The position numbers and the translations under genes were made by a program. A stretch of DNA of 64,000 nucleotides from Chryseobacterium angstadtii (lineage in GTDB: Bacteria > Bacteroidota > Bacteroidia > Flavobacteriales > Weeksellaceae): contig NZ_LFND01000005.1 in the NCBI RefSeq assembly GCF_001045465.1, forward strand, positions 248,001 to 312,000. The letters are read 5' to 3'. The first letter of the stretch is position 1. The number at the start of each line of letters is the position of its first letter. Below the pieces are notes generated by a model. That model saw only the letters and a program-made list of their open reading frames with translations, had not been told where the DNA came from and made no database searches. Positions 16,745 to 24,379 of this stretch are shown one piece after another.

Positions 16745-17419
16745 TTAAATCTTGTTGATGTGAGATAGAATAAGATCTATGGTTTCTTCTTTTGTAAGCT
16801 CCGTATTGTCTATGACAATGGCGTCCTCTGCCTGTTTTAAAGGAGCGATTTCCCTTTCACTGTCAATCTTGTCGCGATCTATGAGGTTCTGTTTTACCTG
16901 CTCTCTGTCTGTCTGAATTCCTAAACCGGCCAGTTCAAAATATCTTCTGTTGGTTCTTTCGTCAATACTGGCAGTCAGGAAGAATTTATAGTCCGCATTT
17001 GGCAGAACTACTGTCCCTATGTCACGTCCGTCCATAATAATGCCCCCTTTTTCTGCCAATGAGCGCTGCGAGTGAAGAAGAAAGTCTCTTACTTCTTTCT
17101 GTTTGGCGACAAGACTTACATTATCGGAAACTTCCGGGGTACGGATCTGCTTGGAAATATCAATATGATTAAGATAAAGGATCAGTTCTCCATCGTGGTT
17201 TCTGAATTCAAGTTCTATCTGGTCTAAAGAAGAGAAAAGCTCCTGAAGATTGATGGTGTCGGTCCCATCTGTACAGTTCTGTAAGGCAAACCATGTAACG
17301 CCCCGGTAAAGTGCGCCGGTATCCAGATGTATAAGATCCAGTTTCTCGGCAATGACTTTGGAGATTGAACTTTTTCCGGTAGACGAGTACCCATCGATAG
17401 CTATTACAGGTTTTTTCAT
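16745..17419 (-). CDS. cmk: (d)CMP kinase
   Basis: Phosphorylates CMP and dCMP with ATP in pyrimidine nucleotide metabolism. 224 residues, the standard length, with P-loop IDGYSSTGKSSISK near the N-terminus, HLDTGALYRGVTW, and the conserved substrate and lid motifs MDGRDIGTVVLPNADYKFFLTA and DRDKIDSEREIAPLKQAEDAIVIDNT. It lies downstream of porQ on the same strand with an 83-nt gap. In Flavobacteriia porQ and cmk are often neighbours (recalled). Confidence 0.96.
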   Translation of the reverse strand: MKKPVIAIDGYSSTGKSSISKVIAEKLDLIHLDTGALYRGVTWFALQNCTDGTDTINLQELFSSLDQIELEFRNHDGELILYLNHIDISKQIRTPEVSDNVSLVAKQKEVRDFLLHSQRSLAEKGGIIMDGRDIGTVVLPNADYKFFLTASIDERTNRRYFELAGLGIQTDREQVKQNLIDRDKIDSEREIAPLKQAEDAIVIDNTELTKEETIDLILSHINKI

Positions 17420-17502
17420 ACCGCAAATTTCAAGATTTTTTTTAGAAAATCAAGGTTGTACAGAAAAAAATCTATGTTGTTCTGTAAATTTTTATTCTGA
17501 AA

Positions 17503-18495
17503 CTATTCTCCTGCGTGGCTGCTAAGGTCCATAGAGACTCCTATCTGGTTCACATTGGAAGAGTTGTGATATCTTACGTGAGCATAATCAATACGGAATC
17601 TTCTCAGTTTAATTCCAAATCCGCCGGAAAGTCCTGAAAAATTTCTCTGATCTGCTACAGCAAGCTCGTTTCCTCTTTTTGCATTGTATCCCAGTCTGAT
17701 GTTAAAGCTTTTCTCAGGGAAAAGTTCTGCGCCTATGGAAAAGTGGTCGGCAAGTTTTCGCCCGAAGCCTACTTCCTGTCCGTTGATATTATAATCCGAA
17801 GAAATATCGAACTGTTGAAGATCGTGAGCCGTAATAGTCACAGCCAGCGGGATCGCTTTAAGGATTCTGGTGTAGCCCAAATCTATTCTGAACGGAAGAT
17901 TTTCTCTGGTTCCGTTAAAGGATTTCAGCTGGAAACCGAAATTTCGGAGAACAAGAGACAGAGCTTCTTTGTTTTTTTTGTTATGATAGGTAACTCCTGC
18001 AGTTCCGGAGATGGCCGAGGAAGTATAATTGTCGATTTTTGAAGTAATGAAGTTGATGCCACCACCAATCGTCCAGTCTTCTTCAAACTGATAAGCATAA
18101 CCGGCTCCTATGGCTACGTCTGAAGCTTTGAATTGCCCGTTTTCATAGCCGCTTTCGTCGGTTCTGGGAATGCTTCCATAGGTCATATATCTGGCATTGA
18201 TGGTCGCCATATGCCCGTTGTCGAAGTCTCTGGCATAAGCAACGGTACCATATTTGGAGTCAGCAAGATAAGCTGCGGCATTCACAGAAAGCTGCTTGTC
18301 TGAATCTCTATTAAGGAGTGACGGGTTTGCAATAGCAAAGGAAACATCATGATCTCTGACGGAAATTGCATCGCCGCCTAAGGCAGCCTGTCGGGCAGAT
18401 ACAGGGATGTTTAAGAAAGGATAAACATTTGTTCCTGTTTGCGCATAAGAAACAATTCCTGACAGAAATAATGAAAAAATGACAATTTTCTTCAA
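17503..18495 (-). CDS. porQ: Type IX secretion system protein PorQ
   Basis: 330-residue outer-membrane beta-barrel protein with signal peptide ending ...SGIVSYAQ (about residue 19). The mature start GTNVYPFLNIPVSARQAALGGDAISVRD is the PorQ/PorV-type opening, and the protein ends in strands such as RFRIDYAHVRYHNSS. PorQ takes part in type IX secretion cell-surface attachment. This fits the type A sorting-domain cargo protein at 47493-49238. It is divergent from pyrH, with a promoter region between. Confidence 0.88.
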   Translation of the reverse strand: MKKIVIFSLFLSGIVSYAQTGTNVYPFLNIPVSARQAALGGDAISVRDHDVSFAIANPSLLNRDSDKQLSVNAAAYLADSKYGTVAYARDFDNGHMATINARYMTYGSIPRTDESGYENGQFKASDVAIGAGYAYQFEEDWTIGGGINFITSKIDNYTSSAISGTAGVTYHNKKNKEALSLVLRNFGFQLKSFNGTRENLPFRIDLGYTRILKAIPLAVTITAHDLQQFDISSDYNINGQEVGFGRKLADHFSIGAELFPEKSFNIRLGYNAKRGNELAVADQRNFSGLSGGFGIKLRRFRIDYAHVRYHNSSNVNQIGVSMDLSSHAGE

Positions 18496-18600
18496 TTCAA
18501 TTTATAATTAATGCAAAAATAATCCTTTTTCGTACTTATCAAAATATTTCTGACATTATTTCTGCGTAAATATTTTTCTTTTTTCAATATTTTTAATGAT

Positions 18601-18608
18601 TATATTTG
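18601..18608 (+). promoter_or_regulatory. -7 box for pyrH
   Basis: TATATTTG, an exact match to TAnnTTTG, 52 nt upstream of the pyrH start. No -33 TTG is visible at the usual distance, so only the -7 element is claimed. Confidence 0.5.
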
Positions 18609-18660
18609 CAAAATCAAATTTCGGAGAAATTGGCTCCGGTAAGTTTATTAAAAATTAAAG

Positions 18661-19368
18661 ATGAAATATAAAAGAATCCTTCTGAAACTGAGTGGTGAGG
18701 CCTTAATGGGGAACAGACAATATGGTATAGACAATGAAAGACTGCAGGAATATGCCGCTGAAATCAAAAAAGTAGTAGAAAAAGGCTGCGAAGTGGCAAT
18801 TGTAATTGGAGGAGGAAACATTTTCCGTGGAGTAGCAGGAGCTGCAAAAGGAATGGACCGTGTGCAGGGAGACTATATGGGAATGCTGGCAACGGTAATC
18901 AACGGAATGGCTCTTCAGGGGGCACTTGAAGATGCAGGAATCAAAACCAGACTTCAGTCTGCTATCGAAATGGATAAAGTAGCTGAACCTTTCATCAAAA
19001 GAAGAGCCGTAAGACATCTTGAAAAAGGAAGAGTAGTGATCTTCGGAGCAGGAACAGGAAACCCTTATTTTACTACAGATACAGCAGCGACTCTTAGAGC
19101 TATTGAAATTGGTGCAGATGTAATCTTAAAAGGAACCAGAGTAGACGGAATCTACGACAGCGATCCTGAAAAAAATGCAGATGCTGTAAAATACAATTCA
19201 TTATCATTCGACGAGGTATATGCCAAAAACCTTAAAGTAATGGATATGACAGCCTTCACCCTAAGCCACGAAAACAAATTACCGATTATTGTATTCGATA
19301 TGAATAAAGATGGTAATCTGGAAAAGATTGTAGACGGGGAAAATGTAGGGACTTTAGTAGATTTATAG
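18661..19368 (+). CDS. pyrH: UMP kinase
   Basis: Hexameric bacterial UMP kinase of the amino-acid-kinase fold, making UDP from UMP. 235 residues with KRILLKLSGEALMG at the N-terminus, VAIVIGGGNIFRG, the GDYMGMLATVING substrate loop, and GTGNPYFTTDTAATLRA plus KGTRVDGIYDSDPEKN near the ATP site. All family motifs are intact. It is followed by frr, the usual bacterial order; the 155-nt spacer contains simple AT-rich repeats. Confidence 0.97.
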   Translation: MKYKRILLKLSGEALMGNRQYGIDNERLQEYAAEIKKVVEKGCEVAIVIGGGNIFRGVAGAAKGMDRVQGDYMGMLATVINGMALQGALEDAGIKTRLQSAIEMDKVAEPFIKRRAVRHLEKGRVVIFGAGTGNPYFTTDTAATLRAIEIGADVILKGTRVDGIYDSDPEKNADAVKYNSLSFDEVYAKNLKVMDMTAFTLSHENKLPIIVFDMNKDGNLEKIVDGENVGTLVDL

Positions 19369-19402
19369 GGAGCAGGTGGCAGAGAATAGGTTGCAGGTGA
19401 TT

Positions 19403-19441
19403 AGAAAATTTAAAAATTAAAAGATTTAAAAATTTAAAAAT
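19403..19441. repeat. AT-rich microrepeat between pyrH and frr
   Basis: Repeats of AAATTTAAAAATT and AAAGATTTAAAAA. Similar simple spacers occur at 22012-22080, 34168-34260 and 35985-36050. No function can be read from them. Confidence 0.5.
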
Positions 19442-19523
19442 TACCCTTCGCTTATTGCTCATTACCCATTACTTATTATTTATCATTTATAAAATGTGTA
19501 ACTTATCAAATTTTAGCTATATA

Positions 19524-20078
19524 ATGGAAGAATTAGATCTTATATTAGAATCGGTAAAACAGGACATGGATGCAGCTGTAAAGCACCTGGATCATGCATT
19601 TCAAAGAATTAGAGCAGGACGTGCTTCTACGTCTATGGTTCAGGATGTAATGGTAGAATATTACGGAGCTCCAACTCCTATCAACCAGGTTGCGAATGTT
19701 TCTGTGCCGGATGCAATGACTATCTCTATTCAACCTTGGGACAGAACAGCAATTGGTGCTATTGAAAAAGCAATCATCAATTCAAATTTAGGTTTTGCCC
19801 CTTCTAATAACGGAGAAAATATTATTCTTAACGTTCCGCCTTTAACAGAGGAGAGAAGAAGAGAACTGGCGAAGCAGGCTAAAGTAGAAGCTGAAGGTAC
19901 AAAAGTAACCATCAGAAATGCGAGACAGGACGGCCTGAAAGAACTTAAAAAGCTGGACGGAGTTTCTGAAGATGTTGTAAAAGGAGTGGAAGAGGAAATT
20001 CAAAACTATACGGACAAATATGTTAAGACTTGCGATGAGCATCTTAAAAATAAAGAAGCTGAAATTATGAAAGTATAA
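19524..20078 (+). CDS. frr: Ribosome recycling factor
   Basis: Releases ribosomes from mRNA after termination together with EF-G. 184 residues from MEELDLILESVKQDMD, the normal length. Motifs RIRAGRASTSMV, YYGAPTPINQVANVSVPDAMTISI, PWDRTAIGAIEKAI and VPPLTEERRRELAKQAK are all present. I chose the start at 19524; an in-frame upstream ATG at 19455 would add 23 residues encoded by the AT-rich spacer, which no RRF needs. A terminator follows at 20101. Confidence 0.97.
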   Translation: MEELDLILESVKQDMDAAVKHLDHAFQRIRAGRASTSMVQDVMVEYYGAPTPINQVANVSVPDAMTISIQPWDRTAIGAIEKAIINSNLGFAPSNNGENIILNVPPLTEERRRELAKQAKVEAEGTKVTIRNARQDGLKELKKLDGVSEDVVKGVEEEIQNYTDKYVKTCDEHLKNKEAEIMKV

Positions 20079-20100
20079 TTTTCAGACTTTGAAAATACAA

Positions 20101-20130
20101 AAAAGAGGTTTCTGTGGGAACCTCTTTTTG
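20101..20130 (+). terminator. Terminator after frr
   Basis: AAAAGAGGTT-tctgtggg-AACCTCTTTTT: a 9-10 bp stem followed by T residues, 22 nt after the frr stop. The symmetric A and T tracts would also serve the convergent gene ending at 20134. Confidence 0.88.
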
Positions 20131-20133
20131 TTT

Positions 20134-20778
20134 TTACAGGCATTTGATTTCGCCTCGCTGGTCTCTGTGTTTTAATAATGACTGGTATGTTTTCAGAAGT
20201 TCTTCCGTGTTGCATTGGATTTTTTTACCGGGAACTTTGTCTGATGCAGAAGGATCTTTGCGGTCGGACCGGATGGTGTATTTTTTTTCGAGGCACTGCA
20301 CGGCTCTGTCATCGTTAAGATAGATACGCGTTTCTATAATATCATCTTTGGTAACAGGTTTTTCAGGGGTTCCTCCGTCAAAACTCCATTCCGTTTCCTG
20401 CTTAACAATAAAGAAAGGCTTCCCGTTTTTGATAAAATATCTTTCGGAGGCTGAGAAATGACTGTGTTCTGCGTAAGAATGTTCTATCACTTTAATTTCT
20501 CCCTGATCTGAATAAAAAGTCACCTCTCCTAAAGGTTCCTCATTGCAGTTGTACTGAAATCCTGCAGGACTGAGCTTTTTGGATTCCAGTTCTGCATGAA
20601 GAGCAGCATAGTCTTTTTTTATCTGATTAATAAGATCTGTTTCGTTTTTTGCAGGGACAGTATCTTGCTTTGAAGGGGCTTCATTTTTTGAAACAGAAAC
20701 ATGAATTGCTGTTTTATCTTTATCGTTTTTACATGAAAAAAGAAAAAGAACACTAAGGATGAGAACTATTTTTTTCAT
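20134..20778 (-). CDS. Lipoprotein of unknown function
   Basis: 214-residue protein with a clear lipoprotein signal, LSVLFLFSC at residues 8-16, then a charged linker and a beta-rich domain. Within it ETEWSFDGGTPEKPVTKDDIIETRIYLNDDRAVQCLEKKY is distinctive but matches no family I recognise. It stands alone: convergent with frr and preceded by a 325-bp gap (20779-21103) that holds AT-rich sequence and the terminator of the gene beyond it. Probably an envelope protein anchored by its acylated Cys16. Confidence 0.8.
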   Translation of the reverse strand: MKKIVLILSVLFLFSCKNDKDKTAIHVSVSKNEAPSKQDTVPAKNETDLINQIKKDYAALHAELESKKLSPAGFQYNCNEEPLGEVTFYSDQGEIKVIEHSYAEHSHFSASERYFIKNGKPFFIVKQETEWSFDGGTPEKPVTKDDIIETRIYLNDDRAVQCLEKKYTIRSDRKDPSASDKVPGKKIQCNTEELLKTYQSLLKHRDQRGEIKCL

Positions 20779-21059
20779 ATACTTTTTTGTTATGATTTAA
20801 AAACCGGGTAAAGAATTACTGTTCATCAAAATAACTGGGACTAAAATAGAAAAAGATCCAGAATAAAGCATTTCTTTTTTTATATCAGTAAGTTTGAAAT
20901 TGAAAGGGGGGAATTATTGAGGCTTGTAAAGATATACTACAGAATAGGTTTGTTAATTTTTTTATCCGGCTAATTACCCGGAGCAAGATTTACGGGAAAA
21001 ATCCTTGACAAGGATTCTCAATAACAACTGTTTTTTATCAGGGCTCAATCCAAACAAAA

Positions 21060-21091
21060 AAGGCCCAGAACTTCTGAACCTTTTTCTATTT
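21060..21091 (-). terminator. Terminator downstream of the 264-aa exported protein gene
   Basis: AGG-cc-CAGAA and TTCTG-aa-CCT form an interrupted stem flanked by AAAAAA and TTTTT tracts. It lies just beyond the stop codon at 21104. Confidence 0.6.
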
Positions 21092-21103
21092 ATGTAATGA
21101 AAT

Positions 21104-21898
21104 TTATTTACAGTTTTCGTTGTAATCGGTGATCACTTCTTCCACAATTTCCGGAACGTTTGACATTACGTCATCAATCTGGCTTTTGATCAGTTTTCCA
21201 AGTCCGGATCTCTTTTTTTCATCATTTTTAAGAGAGGCATAGGCGCCGCTGGTCAGCTTACCTTTTGCGTAGCTGCAGTCGGCTATAATTATTTTAGCTT
21301 TGGCTAAAGTCAGTTCCTCAATTTTTCCTCCTTTTTTGGAGTAGATATAGGAAGGGGCATTTTTAAGTCTTTGGGTTTCGCGGTCTGCTGCATCAATCTG
21401 GCCCTGTCCGGCTGCAAAGGTAGTAGGGTAGCCGTACAGCTTGTATACTTTAATTTTGCCGTCTTTTACCACTTCTGCAAACTGAGTGCTTTTAGTAAGG
21501 TTGTTGAATGCTTTGATGTTTCCGCTTAAACCTCCGGTAGCTGTATTGAAACCTTCTTTAGTGTTGGTGTACTTAATCATTTCAAAATGCCTTTCATTGC
21601 TGTTTTCATCAAAGGCAATATATTCCTTAATATCATCCGAATCAAAAGTTTTGAATTTCTGTTTCTTTTTAGACTTATCTATATCGGATGCGGCAACAAA
21701 TTTTACTTTTTTCTGATTGTTCCAGGGATTATTGGCATCTCCGTTCATTCTTACAATACCTTCGATCTTTTTGCCTCCTTTGTCGATGATGTAACCATAC
21801 TTTTCATCATTTCTCAAATCATAATCCGTATTGTCCTCCTGTGCAAATGCAGGGAAATACATTAATGCGAAAAAACTAAATACTAGTATTTTTTTCAT
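21104..21898 (-). CDS. Exported protein of unknown function
   Basis: 264-residue protein with a signal peptide (MKKILVFSFFALMYFPAFAQ) and a lysine-rich mature chain. I started it at 21898; an in-frame ATG at 21973 would put 25 polar residues in front of the signal. Features include KYGYIIDKGGKKIEGIV near the N-terminus, FKTFDSDDIKEYIAFDENSNERHFEM in the middle and a final helix LGKLIKSQIDDVMSNVPEIVEEVITDYNENC. Proteins of this layout are common in Flavobacteriia, but no function is known to me. The gene is alone, with a terminator directly after it. Confidence 0.8.
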   Translation of the reverse strand: MKKILVFSFFALMYFPAFAQEDNTDYDLRNDEKYGYIIDKGGKKIEGIVRMNGDANNPWNNQKKVKFVAASDIDKSKKKQKFKTFDSDDIKEYIAFDENSNERHFEMIKYTNTKEGFNTATGGLSGNIKAFNNLTKSTQFAEVVKDGKIKVYKLYGYPTTFAAGQGQIDAADRETQRLKNAPSYIYSKKGGKIEELTLAKAKIIIADCSYAKGKLTSGAYASLKNDEKKRSGLGKLIKSQIDDVMSNVPEIVEEVITDYNENCK

Positions 21899-21982
21899 GT
21901 AGTTATCGTTTTTAACAATTTTTTGTAAATATAGTTTTTTATCTATTACTTCCAAATACCCTTTATACCACAAGTTTTAAAT

Positions 21983-22004
21983 AAAAAGACCCGGAAATTC
22001 CGGG
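21983..22004 (-). terminator. Terminator downstream of the LptF/LptG permease gene
   Basis: CCCGGAA and TTCCGGG at 21990-22004 form a tight hairpin; on the minus strand TCTTTTTAT follows. The preceding spacer 22012-22080 is built of AT-rich microrepeats (CTTTTAATTTTT). Confidence 0.65.
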
Positions 22005-22083
22005 GCCCTATATTCATTAAATTTATAAATCTTTAAATGCTTCAATCTTTTAATTTTTGAATTTTTTAATCTTTTAATTAAGA

Positions 22084-23538
22084 TTATTGATACCTCTTAT
22101 GTTCCTTATTTTTAGAAAACCTTTTTGTAATAGGTTTGAGGAGAGCTTTGTATTTCTCTGCATCAAACAGCTGTGAATCGGTCAATGCTTTATAAGTCAT
22201 CCATACTCCAAAAGGCAGAAGGATAAGGTTGGGAAGCCATGCTGCAAGATAAGGACTCATTCCACCGCCCCATGCAATATTTTCAATACCAAGATTCATC
22301 ACATAGAAGATGATGAAGATAACGATTGCAATAATCACCGGAAGTCCCATTCCTCCTTTTCTGATAATAGATCCTAAACTGGCTCCGATCAGGAAGAAGA
22401 TAATACAGGTAACAGAATAAGAAATAATTCTCTGCTGGTAGATCACTACTTTACTGAAATATTTTACATTCGAAGTGAAATCGTTCTTTTTACCGGAAGC
22501 CGTTGACTTTAAGTTGTCCAGCCTGCTGTATGCATTAAAGAGAATATCCAGCTTTTTATCGCCTTTTACGGTATCCAGTTTGATCTGCTGTTTTGCAAGC
22601 GTTTTGGACTTGTTTTTATCCATGTAGTTGATCATGGAATTCGTCTGGCTCAGTACATCGGCACTGACACTTGAAAAGAAGGCTTCATTTTCTTTTTTAC
22701 TTTTATCAACAGTTGCATTCAGCTGTCCATATGTCTGGAAACGGTAGTCGTCTGTGATCTGCTCTTTTTCTATGGCTTTGTTGATGATTTCGCTGATGTC
22801 GAAATGGGAAACCAATGTATCAAATTTAATAGCCTGATCCGGTTGCTTAAGTCTTACGTTTTCACCTTTTCCGGCGAAATTGTCTTCAAATACATAACCG
22901 TTATAAAGCTCAAGCTTCAGGAAATTCTTGTTAGCCGCAGGAACAAATTTCCCTTTTTCTGCTACAATAGACTGCTGATTTTCATAATTGCTGGCTTTTC
23001 TGTGTACAAAAACACCTTCTATACTTTCTCCGTTTTCCCCGTAGATTTTATCGAATTTCACCATATATCCCGGAATCTGGTCAATGAACTGTCCCGGAGT
23101 AAAATTTAAAGCAGGTTTGGTCTGGGCAATATTGAAAAGCATGTTTTTGGCTTTCTTCTGGAAATCCGGAATAATATTGTTGGAGAAAAAGAACAGCATA
23201 ATAGCCAGTATAGTGGCCACACCCAACAAAGGAGCCATAACTCTGGTAAGGGAAATTCCCGCTGCTTTCATGGCGGCGAGCTCATAGCGTTCTCCAAATT
23301 CACCGAAGGACATAATACTCGCCAGCAGGATGGTAAGCGGAAGTACCATACTGATAACACTTACTCCGAGGTAGAAAAGAAGTTTGAGGATCTGCCAGTA
23401 GCTTAATCCTTTTCCCATGAACTGCCCCAGCTGAACCCAGATAATGTTTACAATAAAGATGAAAAACAAAACGCTGAATATAAAGAAAAACGGCCCAAAG
23501 AAGGTTTTTATGATATATCGGTCTAGTATTTTTAACAT
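22084..23538 (-). CDS. LptF/LptG-family lipopolysaccharide export permease
   Basis: 484-residue inner-membrane protein of the YjgP/YjgQ family, the membrane part of the LptB2FG transporter that extracts lipopolysaccharide. Three N-terminal helices (about residues 12-35, 45-75, 98-118), a large periplasmic beta-jellyroll domain with an inserted charged segment (about 130-375), and three C-terminal helices (about 375-465). Opening motif MLKILDRYIIKTFFGPF and MVLPLTILLASIMSFGEFGERYELAAMKAAGIS are typical. Whether it is the LptF or LptG type cannot be decided from one member. It follows lolA on the same strand, but a terminator lies between them. Confidence 0.9.
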   Translation of the reverse strand: MLKILDRYIIKTFFGPFFFIFSVLFFIFIVNIIWVQLGQFMGKGLSYWQILKLLFYLGVSVISMVLPLTILLASIMSFGEFGERYELAAMKAAGISLTRVMAPLLGVATILAIMLFFFSNNIIPDFQKKAKNMLFNIAQTKPALNFTPGQFIDQIPGYMVKFDKIYGENGESIEGVFVHRKASNYENQQSIVAEKGKFVPAANKNFLKLELYNGYVFEDNFAGKGENVRLKQPDQAIKFDTLVSHFDISEIINKAIEKEQITDDYRFQTYGQLNATVDKSKKENEAFFSSVSADVLSQTNSMINYMDKNKSKTLAKQQIKLDTVKGDKKLDILFNAYSRLDNLKSTASGKKNDFTSNVKYFSKVVIYQQRIISYSVTCIIFFLIGASLGSIIRKGGMGLPVIIAIVIFIIFYVMNLGIENIAWGGGMSPYLAAWLPNLILLPFGVWMTYKALTDSQLFDAEKYKALLKPITKRFSKNKEHKRYQ

Positions 23539-23557
23539 GCGCCAAAATTAATGAAAA

Positions 23558-23580
23558 AGCCACAAAGTTTACTTGTGGCT
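23558..23580 (-). terminator. Terminator after lolA
   Basis: AGCCACAA-agtttac-TTGTGGCT, an 8-bp perfect stem; on the minus strand it is followed by TTTTT. It lies 20 bp upstream of the LptF/LptG-like start codon. Confidence 0.85.
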
Positions 23581-23666
23581 CTTATAAATTTTATTACTTT
23601 TTATTTAATAGCAAATTTGCTTATTAGCCTTCTCAGCTTTCTTCGCCTTTTTGCCTTTTCTCTTCA

Positions 23667-24314
23667 CTACAATTCCGTGATGACGTAATTCTTGAACTTA
23701 TTCTTGTCGAAAACAAACATATTAGCGTCAAGATCCTGGTTCTCCTTATACTCTTTAATGGCAATAACGGCTACATCTTTATTGTTTCCATGCTGCTCCA
23801 ATTTAACCATCTGCTTTTTTGCAGAATCTACAAACAGATAAACAGACTGTATTCCGTTGGATTTTACCGGAGTCAGTTTAATAAAGTCTGCATTGACTCC
23901 GTTTACATTTTTCTTTCCGTTATACGTTACGTTATAATCGTTTCTGTAGGTAGTAAGATAGTTGATAGGGGAGAACATGCTGCTGCTTCCGTTAGGTTTT
24001 GCAATTGTAACTTCCATATCATCTGCATTGATATTGTAAATTTTGCTTCCGTCGAAGATCTGTTCCGTATCCATGATCTTCAGTTTATATTTATCTCCTG
24101 CAGAGTAATAAATTCCCGGTTCTGTTTTGGTTACCTGCCCGTTTACACCTGTTCCGAAAGAAAACTTGAAGTAAGAATTCTTTTTGGAGTTATAATTGGC
24201 TGTGATATCATCCAGGATCTTTTTTGCTTTCGCATCAATTTTCTGTGCTTCGGCAAATCCTACGGCACCTATTACAAAACTTCCGATTATAACTTTTGAA
24301 ATAATATTTTTCAT
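23667..24314 (-). CDS. lolA: LolA-like outer-membrane lipoprotein carrier protein
   Basis: 215-residue periplasmic protein with signal peptide MKNIISKVIIGSFVIGAVGFAEA, then the LolA half-barrel fold that ferries lipoproteins to the outer membrane. Family features include the opening KKILDDITANYNSKKN, GTGVNGQVTKTEPGIYYSAGDKYKLK and KQMVKLEQHGNNKDVAVIAIKEYKEN. I start at 24314; an in-frame ATG at 24371 would place 19 residues before the signal. Located just downstream of ftsK on the same strand, an arrangement also common in other bacteria. Confidence 0.88.
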   Translation of the reverse strand: MKNIISKVIIGSFVIGAVGFAEAQKIDAKAKKILDDITANYNSKKNSYFKFSFGTGVNGQVTKTEPGIYYSAGDKYKLKIMDTEQIFDGSKIYNINADDMEVTIAKPNGSSSMFSPINYLTTYRNDYNVTYNGKKNVNGVNADFIKLTPVKSNGIQSVYLFVDSAKKQMVKLEQHGNNKDVAVIAIKEYKENQDLDANMFVFDKNKFKNYVITEL

Positions 24315-24379
24315 TTTTTTAATTGAATAAACTTTAAACATTAATGCTGTCAGACTAAACTGATCCGGCATTTTTCCCT

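Noticed and set aside
19455..19523. N-terminal extension of ribosome recycling factor
   Set aside because: The extra 23 residues are encoded by AT-rich spacer and are not part of the RRF family; ATG 19524 gives the normal length.
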